Below, piece after piece: positions 1-6,098 of a stretch of 6,181 bases of DNA. Within the stretch, counting starts at the first letter, position 1; every line of letters starts with the position of its first letter. Source of the stretch: Prolixibacteraceae bacterium (GTDB taxonomy: Bacteria > Bacteroidota > Bacteroidia > Bacteroidales > Prolixibacteraceae); assembly GCA_003516705.1 (NCBI GenBank), contig DPCJ01000053.1:1-6181 (forward strand). Reading direction: 5' to 3'. The position numbers and the translations under genes were made by a program. The notes below the pieces were generated by a model that was given only the letters and a program-made list of their open reading frames with translations, did not search any database and had not been told where the DNA came from.

Positions 1-241
1 GACAGGAATTGTACGAATTGCCGAAGTTGACGGCAAACTTACCGGTGACGCAACGGTTGACGGATATACAATTCCATTCACCAAAATTGATTACAAAGAA
101 GATAAAAAACTGGTGATAGTAATGAAAACCGAAAGTGACGAATATAAAATTGACGTAAAAGTGGCCGGGAATAAATTCTCAGGGATGGGTTCTTCGTACC
201 AGGGTGAAGCCCCAATCACAGGTGAAAAAATACCAGAATAA
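1..241 (+). CDS. C-terminal part of an unassigned beta-rich, probably exported protein
   Basis: This open frame enters from the left edge (first whole codon at position 2) and ends at TAA 239-241, leaving 79 residues. The visible part alternates hydrophobic and polar residues in short strands separated by Gly/Asp turns. It carries two similar turn motifs, DGKLTG near the start and GNKFSG further on, and ends in ITGEKIPE. This layout resembles the small beta-barrel-like tails found on secreted Bacteroidota hydrolases and lipoproteins. That resemblance is from general memory of such sequences, so no function is assigned. No catalytic motif or membrane segment is visible in the fragment. Codon use and composition match the downstream genes. 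The next gene starts 34 bases after the stop with no T-tailed hairpin between, so the two may be co-transcribed. Confidence 0.75.
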   Translation, partial: TGIVRIAEVDGKLTGDATVDGYTIPFTKIDYKEDKKLVIVMKTESDEYKIDVKVAGNKFSGMGSSYQGEAPITGEKIPE

Positions 242-258
242 CAGTTTTTTTTACTGTT
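240..258. promoter_or_regulatory. Short inverted repeat in front of the crp-like gene
   Basis: AACAGT (240-245) and ACTGTT (253-258) are perfect reverse complements separated by seven T residues. The dyad starts inside the stop codon of the upstream gene and ends 17 bases before the regulator's ATG. An operator for autoregulation is possible. A weak hairpin is also possible, but no T-run follows the second arm, so it does not look like an intrinsic terminator. Arms of only six bases can arise by chance in AT-rich DNA. Confidence 0.25.
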
Positions 259-275
259 CAATCTTTCAACTACTA

Positions 276-905
276 ATGCAGGACTTTAATAATCAATACT
301 ATTTTCTTGAAAAATCACTTCAGGAAGAGATTCAGTTGTTGGGAACACTCAAGGTATTCCAACCCGAAGAAGTGATAATCCGCGAAGGACAATTTATCTC
401 CAGTTTTCCACTGGTAATGAGGGGATTAATCAAAGTTTCACGAAACAACAATGAAGGCAACGAACTTTTACTTTATTACCTGAAAAGAAACGAAGTTTGT
501 GCAATGGCCCTCACCTGTTGTATGACAAACCTAAAAAGTACGGTAAATGCAGTTGCCGAAGAAGAAACAAGTGTAATTCTGCTACCTGTTCATTTAATTG
601 ACGGTTGGATTTATAAATATCCATCATGGAAAAACTTTGTTATGCAAACTTTTCAAAACCGTTTTCGCGAACTGATTGACACCATCGATGCCGTGGCATT
701 TTTAAATCTCGACGAACGACTTGTGCGTTATTTTACCGACAGGTACACAAAAACAGGTAACTCCACATTATCGGTTACACATCAGGAACTGGCATTAAAA
801 CTGAATACCTCGCGTGAAGTAATTTCGAGACTGTTGAAAAAACTTGAAAACGAAGGAAAAATAAAACTATCGCGAAATTTTATCGACTTTTCATTACTTG
901 TGTGA
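276..905 (+). CDS. Crp/Fnr-family transcriptional regulator
   Basis: This is a 209-residue DNA-binding regulator of the Crp/Fnr superfamily. Residues about 20-105 form the cyclic-nucleotide-binding-type beta-barrel (for example VIIREGQF and LVMRGLIKV), about 107-140 the dimerisation helix, and about 145-205 the winged helix-turn-helix. The recognition helix, NTSREVISRLLKKLE, keeps the R-E-x-x-x-R pattern (R180, E181, R185) that contacts DNA in Crp and Fnr. The phosphate-binding cassette is not canonical: where Crp has a Gly-Glu and a ligand-binding Arg-Ser, this protein has NEVCAMALTCCMTNLKST, with C75, C81 and C82. cAMP binding is therefore doubtful, and a redox, metal or small-molecule signal is an inference. 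The N-terminal Cys cluster of FNR is absent. I chose ATG 276 because the upstream GTG at 204 would overlap the preceding gene by 38 bases and add 24 residues that do not resemble the family. The target genes cannot be read from the window. Confidence 0.88.
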   Translation: MQDFNNQYYFLEKSLQEEIQLLGTLKVFQPEEVIIREGQFISSFPLVMRGLIKVSRNNNEGNELLLYYLKRNEVCAMALTCCMTNLKSTVNAVAEEETSVILLPVHLIDGWIYKYPSWKNFVMQTFQNRFRELIDTIDAVAFLNLDERLVRYFTDRYTKTGNSTLSVTHQELALKLNTSREVISRLLKKLENEGKIKLSRNFIDFSLLV

Positions 906-1030
906 CATAAATTACAGACTACGTTTTCAGAACTGATTTTCTTTGTGACAGATTATTCATGGTAAATAGTTCAATACTATTACTTCATAATTTTTTGGGT
1001 TATAAAATCGGTTAGTAGTTGAAGGTTATT
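906..1030. other. AT-rich 3' region of the crp-like gene, no gene seen
   Basis: These 125 bases separate the regulator's stop codon from its terminator. The only structure I see is a short dyad, AATAGT (965-970) and ACTATT (976-981), with a five-base spacer. An 18-codon frame starting with ATG at 959 has no homology I recognise and no supporting signal. The stretch is therefore best read as a long 3' untranslated region, or as a possible source of a small 3' RNA ending at the terminator, which is speculative. Confidence 0.35.
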
Positions 1031-1064
1031 GAGCCAGTCTTAGTGAAGACTGGCTTTTCTTTTT
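1031..1064 (+). terminator. Rho-independent terminator after the crp-like gene
   Basis: AGCCAGTCTT (1032-1041) and AAGACTGGCT (1046-1055) form a perfect ten-base-pair stem closed by the four-base loop AGTG. It runs into the T-rich tail TTTTCTTTTT (1055-1064). The T-run follows the hairpin only on the + strand, so it ends transcription from the regulator and insulates the serA unit. Confidence 0.9.
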
Positions 1065-1075
1065 GTTCAATGTTA

Positions 1076-1090
1076 ATTTCAAATTGAAAT
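1076..1090. promoter_or_regulatory. 15-bp dyad upstream of the serA promoter
   Basis: ATTTCAA (1076-1082) and TTGAAAT (1084-1090) are perfect reverse complements around a single central A. If transcription starts shortly after the proposed -7 box at 1137-1144, the dyad centre lies about 65 bases upstream of that start. Class I activators of the Crp type often bind at such a distance. It could be an operator for a dimeric regulator, but the sequence is AT-rich and chance is a fair alternative. Confidence 0.25.
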
Positions 1091-1110
1091 CCCATTTTTA
1101 TTGACTGACA

Positions 1111-1144
1111 TTGCTCATGTTTTTCGATAAAATCTTCATATTTG
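1111..1144 (+). promoter_or_regulatory. Candidate Bacteroidota-type promoter for serA-tkt
   Basis: CATATTTG (1137-1144) matches the Bacteroidota -7 consensus TAnnTTTG except for its first base. TTG at 1111-1113 lies 23 bases upstream, at the long end of the spacing known for Flavobacterium-type promoters. It sits after the upstream terminator and about 45 bases before the serA ATG, which fits a short leader. The one mismatch and long spacing keep this tentative. Confidence 0.4.
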
Positions 1145-1189
1145 CACACATACAGTTACAAGAATTCTACCTTTAAAAAAGTAAACCAA

Positions 1190-2365
1190 ATGTTCAAGAT
1201 TCAAACGTTAAATAAGATTGATGCCGAAGGGCTAACCCTATTTCCTTTAAGTAAGTACGAAATAGCCAGTGAGTTGCCCAACCCTGATGCAGTTGTGCTT
1301 CGCAGTTTCGAAATGCATGGCATGGAACTGCCCGATTCACTGAAAGCGGTTGCCCGTGCCGGTGCCGGAGTAAACAACATACCAATTGACAAATGCACCG
1401 AAAAAGGTATAGTAGTATTCAATACACCCGGAGCTAACGCAAACGGTGTAAAAGAACTGGTAATTGCCGGGTTGCTGCTTTCGTCGCGAAACATCGCCGG
1501 CGGAATTGAGTGGGCCAAAACACTTGTCGGGCAAGGCGACCAGGTTCCCGCGCTTATTGAAAAAGGAAAAAACAATTTTGCCGGAAACGAAATCAAGGGA
1601 AAAACACTTGCAGTAATCGGTCTTGGCGCGATTGGCGTTTTGGTGGCCAATGCCGCAACTGCACTTGGAATGCACGTTATTGGTTACGACCCTTACATGA
1701 CAGTGAAACAGGCATTAAAACTTAGCCGTGAAGTAACCTGGGTTGAAGGCATTCAACCGCTTCTTTCACAAGCCGACTATATTACCATCAATATTCCTCA
1801 AACACCCGAAACAAAAGGATATCTCAACAAAGAGAAATTCAAAATGATGAAAAAGGGTGTGCGCATTCTCAATTTTGCCCGTGGCGGACTTGTAAATAAC
1901 ACCGATTTGGCTGAAGCCATTGCCGAAGGAAAAGTAGCTTGTTATGTAACCGATTTCCCCGATGAAACCACGCTTAAAATGAACAATGTGATTTCAATTC
2001 CTCACCTTGGGGCATCAACAGTTGAATCTGAAACTAATTGCGCCATCATGGCTGTGAACCAGGTAAAAGAATTCCTCGAATGTGGAAATATCATCAACTC
2101 GGTGAATTTCCCCGAAGCTCAGATGGAAACACACAACGAAGCCCGTATTCTTGTGGCAAATCAAAATGTACCAAATATGGTAAGCCAGATTTCAGCAGTA
2201 CTTGCTGCTGAAGGAATTAATATTGATCAGATGCTGAATAAAAAGCGTGAAAATATCGCCTACAATATTATTGATGTTGACAAGAAAGTTATCGATGAGT
2301 CGATTCGCGAAAAACTGATGGCCATTGAGGGAATTTTTATGGTTCGTATTATTCAGGCATTATAA
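1190..2365 (+). CDS. serA: D-3-phosphoglycerate dehydrogenase with C-terminal ACT domain
   Basis: This 391-residue cytosolic enzyme should oxidise 3-phosphoglycerate to 3-phosphohydroxypyruvate with NAD+, the first step of serine synthesis. Split substrate-binding parts (about 1-95 and 285-310) flank a Rossmann domain (about 100-284). That domain has the dinucleotide motif GLGAIG (144-149) and D167 after the second strand, which favours NAD+ over NADP+. The catalytic set of the D-2-hydroxyacid dehydrogenase family is complete: R231 in FARGGLV, E259 in TDFPDET and H272 in PHLGAST. Residues about 318-391 form an ACT domain. By alignment by eye with E. coli SerA, the serine-binding Asn residues are kept (N326 and N344), while its His is replaced by Asn324, so feedback inhibition by serine is plausible. 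I start it at ATG 1190; a TTG at 1142 would put the candidate promoter inside the gene. The leader is A-rich with no Shine-Dalgarno. No serC is adjacent in view. Another 2-hydroxyacid dehydrogenase is the main alternative, but the ACT tail argues for SerA. Confidence 0.9.
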   Translation: MFKIQTLNKIDAEGLTLFPLSKYEIASELPNPDAVVLRSFEMHGMELPDSLKAVARAGAGVNNIPIDKCTEKGIVVFNTPGANANGVKELVIAGLLLSSRNIAGGIEWAKTLVGQGDQVPALIEKGKNNFAGNEIKGKTLAVIGLGAIGVLVANAATALGMHVIGYDPYMTVKQALKLSREVTWVEGIQPLLSQADYITINIPQTPETKGYLNKEKFKMMKKGVRILNFARGGLVNNTDLAEAIAEGKVACYVTDFPDETTLKMNNVISIPHLGASTVESETNCAIMAVNQVKEFLECGNIINSVNFPEAQMETHNEARILVANQNVPNMVSQISAVLAAEGINIDQMLNKKRENIAYNIIDVDKKVIDESIREKLMAIEGIFMVRIIQAL

Positions 2366-2412
2366 AAATCAACTGACACAGATTTTATCATATTAAAAAA
2401 GCTAAAAATCAA

Positions 2413-4440
2413 ATGAGTAAAAGTATTGAGTTAAAAGCTGCCGACAATATCAGGATTCTGGCCGCTTCAATGGTTGAAAAAGCCAAATCGGGTCATCCGG
2501 GTGGTGCCATGGGTGGTGCCGACTTTGTAAATATTTTATACACAGAATTTTTGAATTACGACCCTTCGGATATGAATTGGATCAACCGCGACAGGTTTTT
2601 CCTCGATCCAGGGCATATGTCGCCCATGTTGTATGCGGTACTTTCGCTGGCCGGATTTTATTCAATGGAAGACCTGAAAAACTTCCGCCAGTGGGGAAGC
2701 GTAACTCCGGGTCACCCCGAAGTGGATGTGCTACGTGGCGTTGAAAATACTTCCGGACCGCTTGGTCAGGGTCATACAATGGCTGTGGGTGCTGCAATTG
2801 CGGAAAGATTTTTGGTTCAGCGGTTTGGCGAGTGGATGAGCCACAAAACATATACTTTCATCTCCGATGGCGGGGTTCAGGAGGAAATTTCGCAAGGTGC
2901 AGGACGTATTGCCGGTCATCTTGGACTGAGCAACCTCATTATGTTTTATGACTCAAATGATATTCAGCTATCAACAACTACAAACGAAGTTACCGCTGAA
3001 AACACTGCAAAAAAATACGAAGCCTGGGGCTGGAATGTAATGACCATCGACGGAAATAATCCCGATGAAATAAGGGCTGCATTGAAAAAAGCAAATGCTG
3101 AAACTGAAAAGCCAACGCTGATTATTGGTAAAACAATCATGGGAAAAGGAGCTGTTACTGCCGATGGTTCAAGCTACGAACGCAAAACTGCAACACACGG
3201 AATGCCACTGGGAGAAGCCGGTGCATCATTCGAAAAATCAATTGAAAACCTGGGTGGAAATCCTGAGAATCCGTTTGTGATTTGCGAAGATGTTCAGACG
3301 CTTTATGAAAAACGCAAAGCAGAACTGGTAAAAGCGGCGGCGGCAAAAAAAGCAGAACAGGCAAAATGGGAAGCTGCCAACCCTGAACTTGCTGCAAAAC
3401 TTAAAAAATTCTTTTCGGGCGAAGCGCCTGAATTTGATTACAAAGCCGTTGAACAAAAAGCCAACTCAGCTTCAAGGGCAGCATCAAGTACAGTACTTGC
3501 CGCTTTTGCCGGTAAAGTTGAAAACCTGATTGTTTCATCAGCCGACTTATCAAACTCCGATAAAACCGACGGGTTTTTGAAAAAAACCACGGCTTTCAAA
3601 AAAGGCGATTTCAGCGGTTCGTTTTTGCAGGCTGGCGTAAGCGAATTAACTATGGCATGTATTGCCAACGGTTTGGCGTTGCACGGTGGTGTGATTCCGG
3701 TTTGCGGAACTTTCTTTGTTTTCAGCGATTATATGAAACCCGCAGTTCGATTGGCTGCATTGATGGAACTGCCTGTAAAATATGTGTGGACTCACGACGC
3801 TTTCCGCGTTGGTGAAGATGGTCCGACTCACCAGCCCGTGGAACAGGAAGCACAAATCAGGCTGATGGAAAAGCTGAAAAACCACAAAGGTCACAACAGC
3901 ACACTGGTTGTTCGCCCGGCTGACGCCAACGAAACCACTGTTGCCTGGAAAATGGCGATGGAAAACACACACGCTCCTACTGCGCTGATTCTTTCGCGCC
4001 AGAATATTGTCAATTTACCTGTTGAAGGAAATGGATACGAATCGGCTTTACAAGCTGAAAAGGGAGCTTACATTGTTTCAAAACCCGAAGGAAAACCAGA
4101 TGTTGTGCTGGTTGCCAGTGGCTCTGAAGTTGCAACTCTTGTTGAAGGTGCCAAACTTCTTACAAACGACGGGTTAAAAGTACAGGTTGTTTCTGTTCCA
4201 TCTGAAGGATTATTCAGAAATCAGCCAAAAGCTTATCAGAATGAAGTGCTGCCAACTGGTGTTCCTCGCTTTGGAATGACCGCCGGGTTGCCGGTAACAC
4301 TGGAAGGCCTGGTTGGCGAAAACGGAAAAGTGTGGGGACTAGAATCTTTCGGTTTCTCGGCTCCTTACACCGTGCTCGACGAAAAACTGGGTTTTAACGG
4401 ACAAAACGTATACAACCAGGTAAAAGAGATGCTTGCATAG
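2413..4440 (+). CDS. tkt: Transketolase, full length
   Basis: Transketolase moves two-carbon ketol units between sugar phosphates in the non-oxidative pentose phosphate pathway, using thiamine diphosphate and a divalent metal. At 675 residues it has the full single-chain length. The order is a pyrophosphate-binding domain (about 1-285), a pyrimidine-binding domain (about 352-525) and a C-terminal domain (about 540-675). Visible key sites are GHPGG (H28), GHMSP (H68), TSGPLGQGH, the cofactor and metal motif SDGGVQEE with N182, catalytic E411 in GVSELTM, THD (H461), GEDGPTHQP (H473) and SRQ (R529). The metal motif begins with Ser instead of the usual Gly (SDG, not GDG), which I recall as normal in Bacteroidales homologues. 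A Lys/Ala/Glu-rich, probably helical linker (about 293-350) joins the first two domains. The gene begins 47 bases after serA with no terminator between them, so co-transcription is likely. Both genes share the leader motif TTAAAAAAG, 9-12 bases before the ATG. Confidence 0.96.
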   Translation: MSKSIELKAADNIRILAASMVEKAKSGHPGGAMGGADFVNILYTEFLNYDPSDMNWINRDRFFLDPGHMSPMLYAVLSLAGFYSMEDLKNFRQWGSVTPGHPEVDVLRGVENTSGPLGQGHTMAVGAAIAERFLVQRFGEWMSHKTYTFISDGGVQEEISQGAGRIAGHLGLSNLIMFYDSNDIQLSTTTNEVTAENTAKKYEAWGWNVMTIDGNNPDEIRAALKKANAETEKPTLIIGKTIMGKGAVTADGSSYERKTATHGMPLGEAGASFEKSIENLGGNPENPFVICEDVQTLYEKRKAELVKAAAAKKAEQAKWEAANPELAAKLKKFFSGEAPEFDYKAVEQKANSASRAASSTVLAAFAGKVENLIVSSADLSNSDKTDGFLKKTTAFKKGDFSGSFLQAGVSELTMACIANGLALHGGVIPVCGTFFVFSDYMKPAVRLAALMELPVKYVWTHDAFRVGEDGPTHQPVEQEAQIRLMEKLKNHKGHNSTLVVRPADANETTVAWKMAMENTHAPTALILSRQNIVNLPVEGNGYESALQAEKGAYIVSKPEGKPDVVLVASGSEVATLVEGAKLLTNDGLKVQVVSVPSEGLFRNQPKAYQNEVLPTGVPRFGMTAGLPVTLEGLVGENGKVWGLESFGFSAPYTVLDEKLGFNGQNVYNQVKEMLA

Positions 4441-4462
4441 GTTTCTGTAAAAAATATAATGT

Positions 4463-4504
4463 AAGGCGCGCTTTCCTGAATGATGGGAAGACGCGCCTTT
4501 TTTT
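4463..4504 (+). terminator. Rho-independent terminator after tkt
   Basis: AAGGCGCG (4463-4470) pairs perfectly with CGCGCCTT (4492-4499). The stem continues inward as CTTTCC (4471-4476) with GGGAAG (4485-4490), including one G-U pair and a bulged A at 4491. A run of seven T residues (4498-4504) follows at once. The GC-rich stem stands out from its AT-rich surroundings. Confidence 0.92.
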
Positions 4505-4507
4505 CAT

Positions 4508-4515
4508 TATTTTTG
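4508..4515 (+). promoter_or_regulatory. Candidate -7 promoter box for the isochorismatase-like gene
   Basis: TATTTTTG (4508-4515) is an exact match to the Bacteroidota -7 consensus TAnnTTTG. It lies three bases after the T-run of the tkt terminator and 17 bases before the ATG at 4533. No TTTG or TTG is found at the expected upstream distance, because the terminator stem occupies that space. If real, the transcript would have a very short leader and the promoter would rely on its -7 box. Confidence 0.35.
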
Positions 4516-4532
4516 AAGCAAACAAAACCTGC

Positions 4533-5126
4533 ATGAAAATGAAAAAATTCTGGATAATCGCAATTTTTACGATTATGACAATGTCAGCAAAATCACAAAC
4601 TCTTGATTCAACAGCACTTGTAATAATCGACATTCAGTATTTCTATTTCCCGGGTGGTGATATGGAACTTTCTGAACCTGAAAAAGCAGCGGAAAAAGCA
4701 AAACAATTGCTCGACTATTTTCGGGAGAAAAAAGCTCTGGTTGTGCATATAAAACACGAATACAATCCGGGTGGTGAGATTTACAAACTGGTTGCACCGC
4801 TGGAAACGGAAAAAGTGTTTTCCAAAAAAGAGGTGAACTCATTTTTGGGCACTGGTTTAAATGAATATCTGAAGCAAAATCATATTAAAAAGCTTGTTTT
4901 GTGCGGGATGCAGACACACATGTGTCTTGAAGGGGCCACCCGAGCCGGTCATGATTTAGGGTACGATTGCACCGTTATTAAAGATGCCTGTACCACCCGC
5001 GATTTAAAATTTGATGATGTTATTATTCCTGCTAAACAAGTGCATTACTCGACTCTGGCTACGTTAAAAAATTATGCTAAGGTTCTTGGGTTGCAGGAAT
5101 TTCAGGAAAGTCAGAATAAAAAATAA
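4533..5126 (+). CDS. Exported isochorismatase-family cysteine hydrolase
   Basis: This 197-residue protein has the isochorismatase/nicotinamidase fold. The expected catalytic triad is visible: D33 in VIIDIQ, a Lys at 98 or 99 in FSKKEVNSF, and the nucleophile C131 in GMQTHMCLEGATRA, the family's usual G-x-x-T-x-x-C context. Members hydrolyse amides or related bonds (nicotinamide, ureido compounds, isochorismate). The substrate cannot be read from this sequence. The first 22 residues look like a Sec signal peptide: KMKK, a hydrophobic run (FWIIAIFTIMTM), then SAKSQ, so the mature enzyme is probably periplasmic. There is no Cys after the hydrophobic run, so it is not a lipoprotein. Most relatives are cytosolic, which makes the export signal notable. 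ATG 4539 is an equally possible start two codons later. The gene stands alone between a terminator and a convergent gene, and its stop codon lies in the left arm of a long hairpin. Confidence 0.85.
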   Translation: MKMKKFWIIAIFTIMTMSAKSQTLDSTALVIIDIQYFYFPGGDMELSEPEKAAEKAKQLLDYFREKKALVVHIKHEYNPGGEIYKLVAPLETEKVFSKKEVNSFLGTGLNEYLKQNHIKKLVLCGMQTHMCLEGATRAGHDLGYDCTVIKDACTTRDLKFDDVIIPAKQVHYSTLATLKNYAKVLGLQEFQESQNKK

Positions 5127-5190
5127 GAAATAACGAATCAGGAAGTTTAACGGATGTTTCAAAAAACTTTCTCATTCCTTATTTCTTATT
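5122..5190. terminator. Long AT-rich hairpin between convergent genes, probable bidirectional terminator
   Basis: Bases 5122-5148 pair with 5164-5190 over 27 positions, with only two mismatches (5134/5178 and 5139/5173) and one G-U pair, around a 15-base loop. The TAA of the isochorismatase-like gene (5124-5126) is inside the left arm, and the stop of the opposing GDSL gene lies at 5204-5206. The arms are built from imperfect seven-base units: AAATAAG, AAATAAC, GAATCAG on the left and, read on the minus strand, GAATAAG, AAATAAG, GAATGAG on the right. A clear T-run is lacking, so termination in both directions is inferred from position and structure. Confidence 0.6.
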
Positions 5191-5203
5191 CGATATTTTA
5201 GAT

Positions 5204-5968
5204 TTATTCGAGCACCCGCAACCAGGCTTCGGCCATCAGTTGGGCGCCGGGCATGGCAGGATGAACACCGTCGCCAGTCCAGTAGGTTGGCGGAGCATGT
5301 TTCACTGCTTCGTTAAAAACTTCCTGAAAAGGAACCCACAGCGCACCAAATTCTTTAGCAATTTTTTTGGCTGCAGCCTGGTATTGTTTCATGGGTTCGG
5401 CCCAGGTTTCATCAACAGCCGAGGTTCCGGTTACATAAAATGGTTCGCAAATCACAAGTTTAATGTCTGGCAATGTTTCTTTTGTTTGCGTCAGCAATTT
5501 GCGAAAATCATTTTCATACACCTCAACAGTTCCTTCGTAATGACCGTTGCGTTTATGCCAATAATCGTTAACACCGATTAAAATGCTCAAAATATCGGGT
5601 TTCAGGTCAAGACAATCTTTTTGCCAGCGTTCGGCCAATTGGTAAACCTTGTTGCCACTGATACCGCGGTTATAAATGACCAGTTCTTTTTCAGCCAGTG
5701 TATTCAGCAACGAAGAAGCAGCCAGAAAAGCATAACCCTGTCCGAAAGAACCAGCATTGTTGGGCAATTCTTTCTCTTTATTGCGGCCGGCATCGGTAAT
5801 TGAATCGCCTTGAAAAAGAATTACTCCTCCTTTTTTAATGAGCGGATATTTCTCTTTTGCTTCTGAATGTGTTGGAACTACTGCCGAAACAATTGCCGGA
5901 ATACTTGCCAGTGTTGCAGCACCTGCTGCCGAGCGGGTCAGAAATTTACGTCTTGATAAGTTCATCAT
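5204..5968 (-). CDS. Tat-exported SGNH/GDSL-family hydrolase
   Basis: This is a 254-residue serine esterase or lipase-like enzyme of the SGNH/GDSL superfamily. The N-terminus has a twin-arginine export signal, LSRRKFLTRSAAG, followed by an Ala-rich hydrophobic stretch to about residue 30, so it should cross the inner membrane folded. All four SGNH blocks are visible: GDSIT with nucleophile S56, NRGISG with oxyanion G102, GVND with N134, and DGVHP with the D233-x-x-H236 pair of the triad. Length and block spacing fit the single-domain form. Many Bacteroidota relatives remove acetyl or other ester groups from polysaccharides, but substrates vary widely and none is assigned. Two Met codons start the frame (5966-5968 and 5963-5965). 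No convincing TAnnTTTG box is seen upstream. It follows a probable sugar kinase gene on the same strand, separated by 130 bases and a strong palindrome, and converges on the isochorismatase-like gene. Confidence 0.9.
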   Translation of the reverse strand: MMNLSRRKFLTRSAAGAATLASIPAIVSAVVPTHSEAKEKYPLIKKGGVILFQGDSITDAGRNKEKELPNNAGSFGQGYAFLAASSLLNTLAEKELVIYNRGISGNKVYQLAERWQKDCLDLKPDILSILIGVNDYWHKRNGHYEGTVEVYENDFRKLLTQTKETLPDIKLVICEPFYVTGTSAVDETWAEPMKQYQAAAKKIAKEFGALWVPFQEVFNEAVKHAPPTYWTGDGVHPAMPGAQLMAEAWLRVLE

Positions 5969-6047
5969 GTTTAGTATTTTTTAGAATTTCCGAAAATAGA
6001 AAATTCAAACCGGAAAACAGTCAAATAAAAATATGTACAAATTATTT

Positions 6048-6083
6048 TATTGCAGAGACATAAAATTTTATGTCTCTGCAATA
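6048..6083. repeat. Perfect 36-bp palindrome between two minus-strand genes
   Basis: TATTGCAGAGACATAAAA (6048-6065) is followed directly by its exact reverse complement (6066-6083), giving two 18-base arms with no spacer. It lies 15 bases past the stop of the probable kinase and 82 bases before the GDSL start, both on the minus strand. As RNA it would fold into a strong hairpin with an A/U-only tip. No T-run follows on either strand, so it is not a textbook intrinsic terminator. It could be a terminator or mRNA-stabilising hairpin, an operator, or one copy of a dispersed intergenic palindrome. Confidence 0.85.
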
Positions 6084-6098
6084 TTCTAAATACAAATC

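Noticed and set aside
240..258. T-rich dyad read as a terminator for the first gene
   Set aside because: The T-run is in the loop, not after the second arm, and the stem is only six pairs.
204..275. GTG start extending the crp-like protein by 24 residues
   Set aside because: It would overlap the stop of the upstream gene by 38 bases, and the added residues do not fit the family. ATG 276 gives a normal length.
959..1015. Possible 18-codon peptide after the crp-like gene
   Set aside because: It has no supporting leader, homology or composition bias. Such short frames are expected by chance in AT-rich DNA.
1142..1189. TTG start extending SerA by 16 residues
   Set aside because: The extension would begin inside the candidate -7 box, and it lies before the first residues that match the dehydrogenase fold. 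ATG 1190 is the better start.
1194..1675. Several minus-strand open frames opposite serA
   Set aside because: They overlap one another and a clearly conserved gene, and their translations show no domain or motif.
2582..3972. Minus-strand open frames opposite tkt
   Set aside because: They are shadows of a highly conserved coding sequence. Low-complexity Phe/Cys-rich stretches come from the antisense of Lys/Ala-rich codons.
4394..4842. Minus-strand open frames opposite the tkt end and the isochorismatase-like gene
   Set aside because: One runs through the tkt terminator and both lie antisense to a gene with intact catalytic motifs.
6038..6045. ATAATTTG on the minus strand as a promoter for the GDSL gene
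   Set aside because: It differs from TAnnTTTG at both T and A positions, and there is no clear -33 partner.
5240..6063. Plus-strand open frames across the GDSL gene
   Set aside because: They are antisense to a gene with a Tat signal and all four SGNH blocks. One continues across the upstream region into the palindrome without any protein-like pattern.
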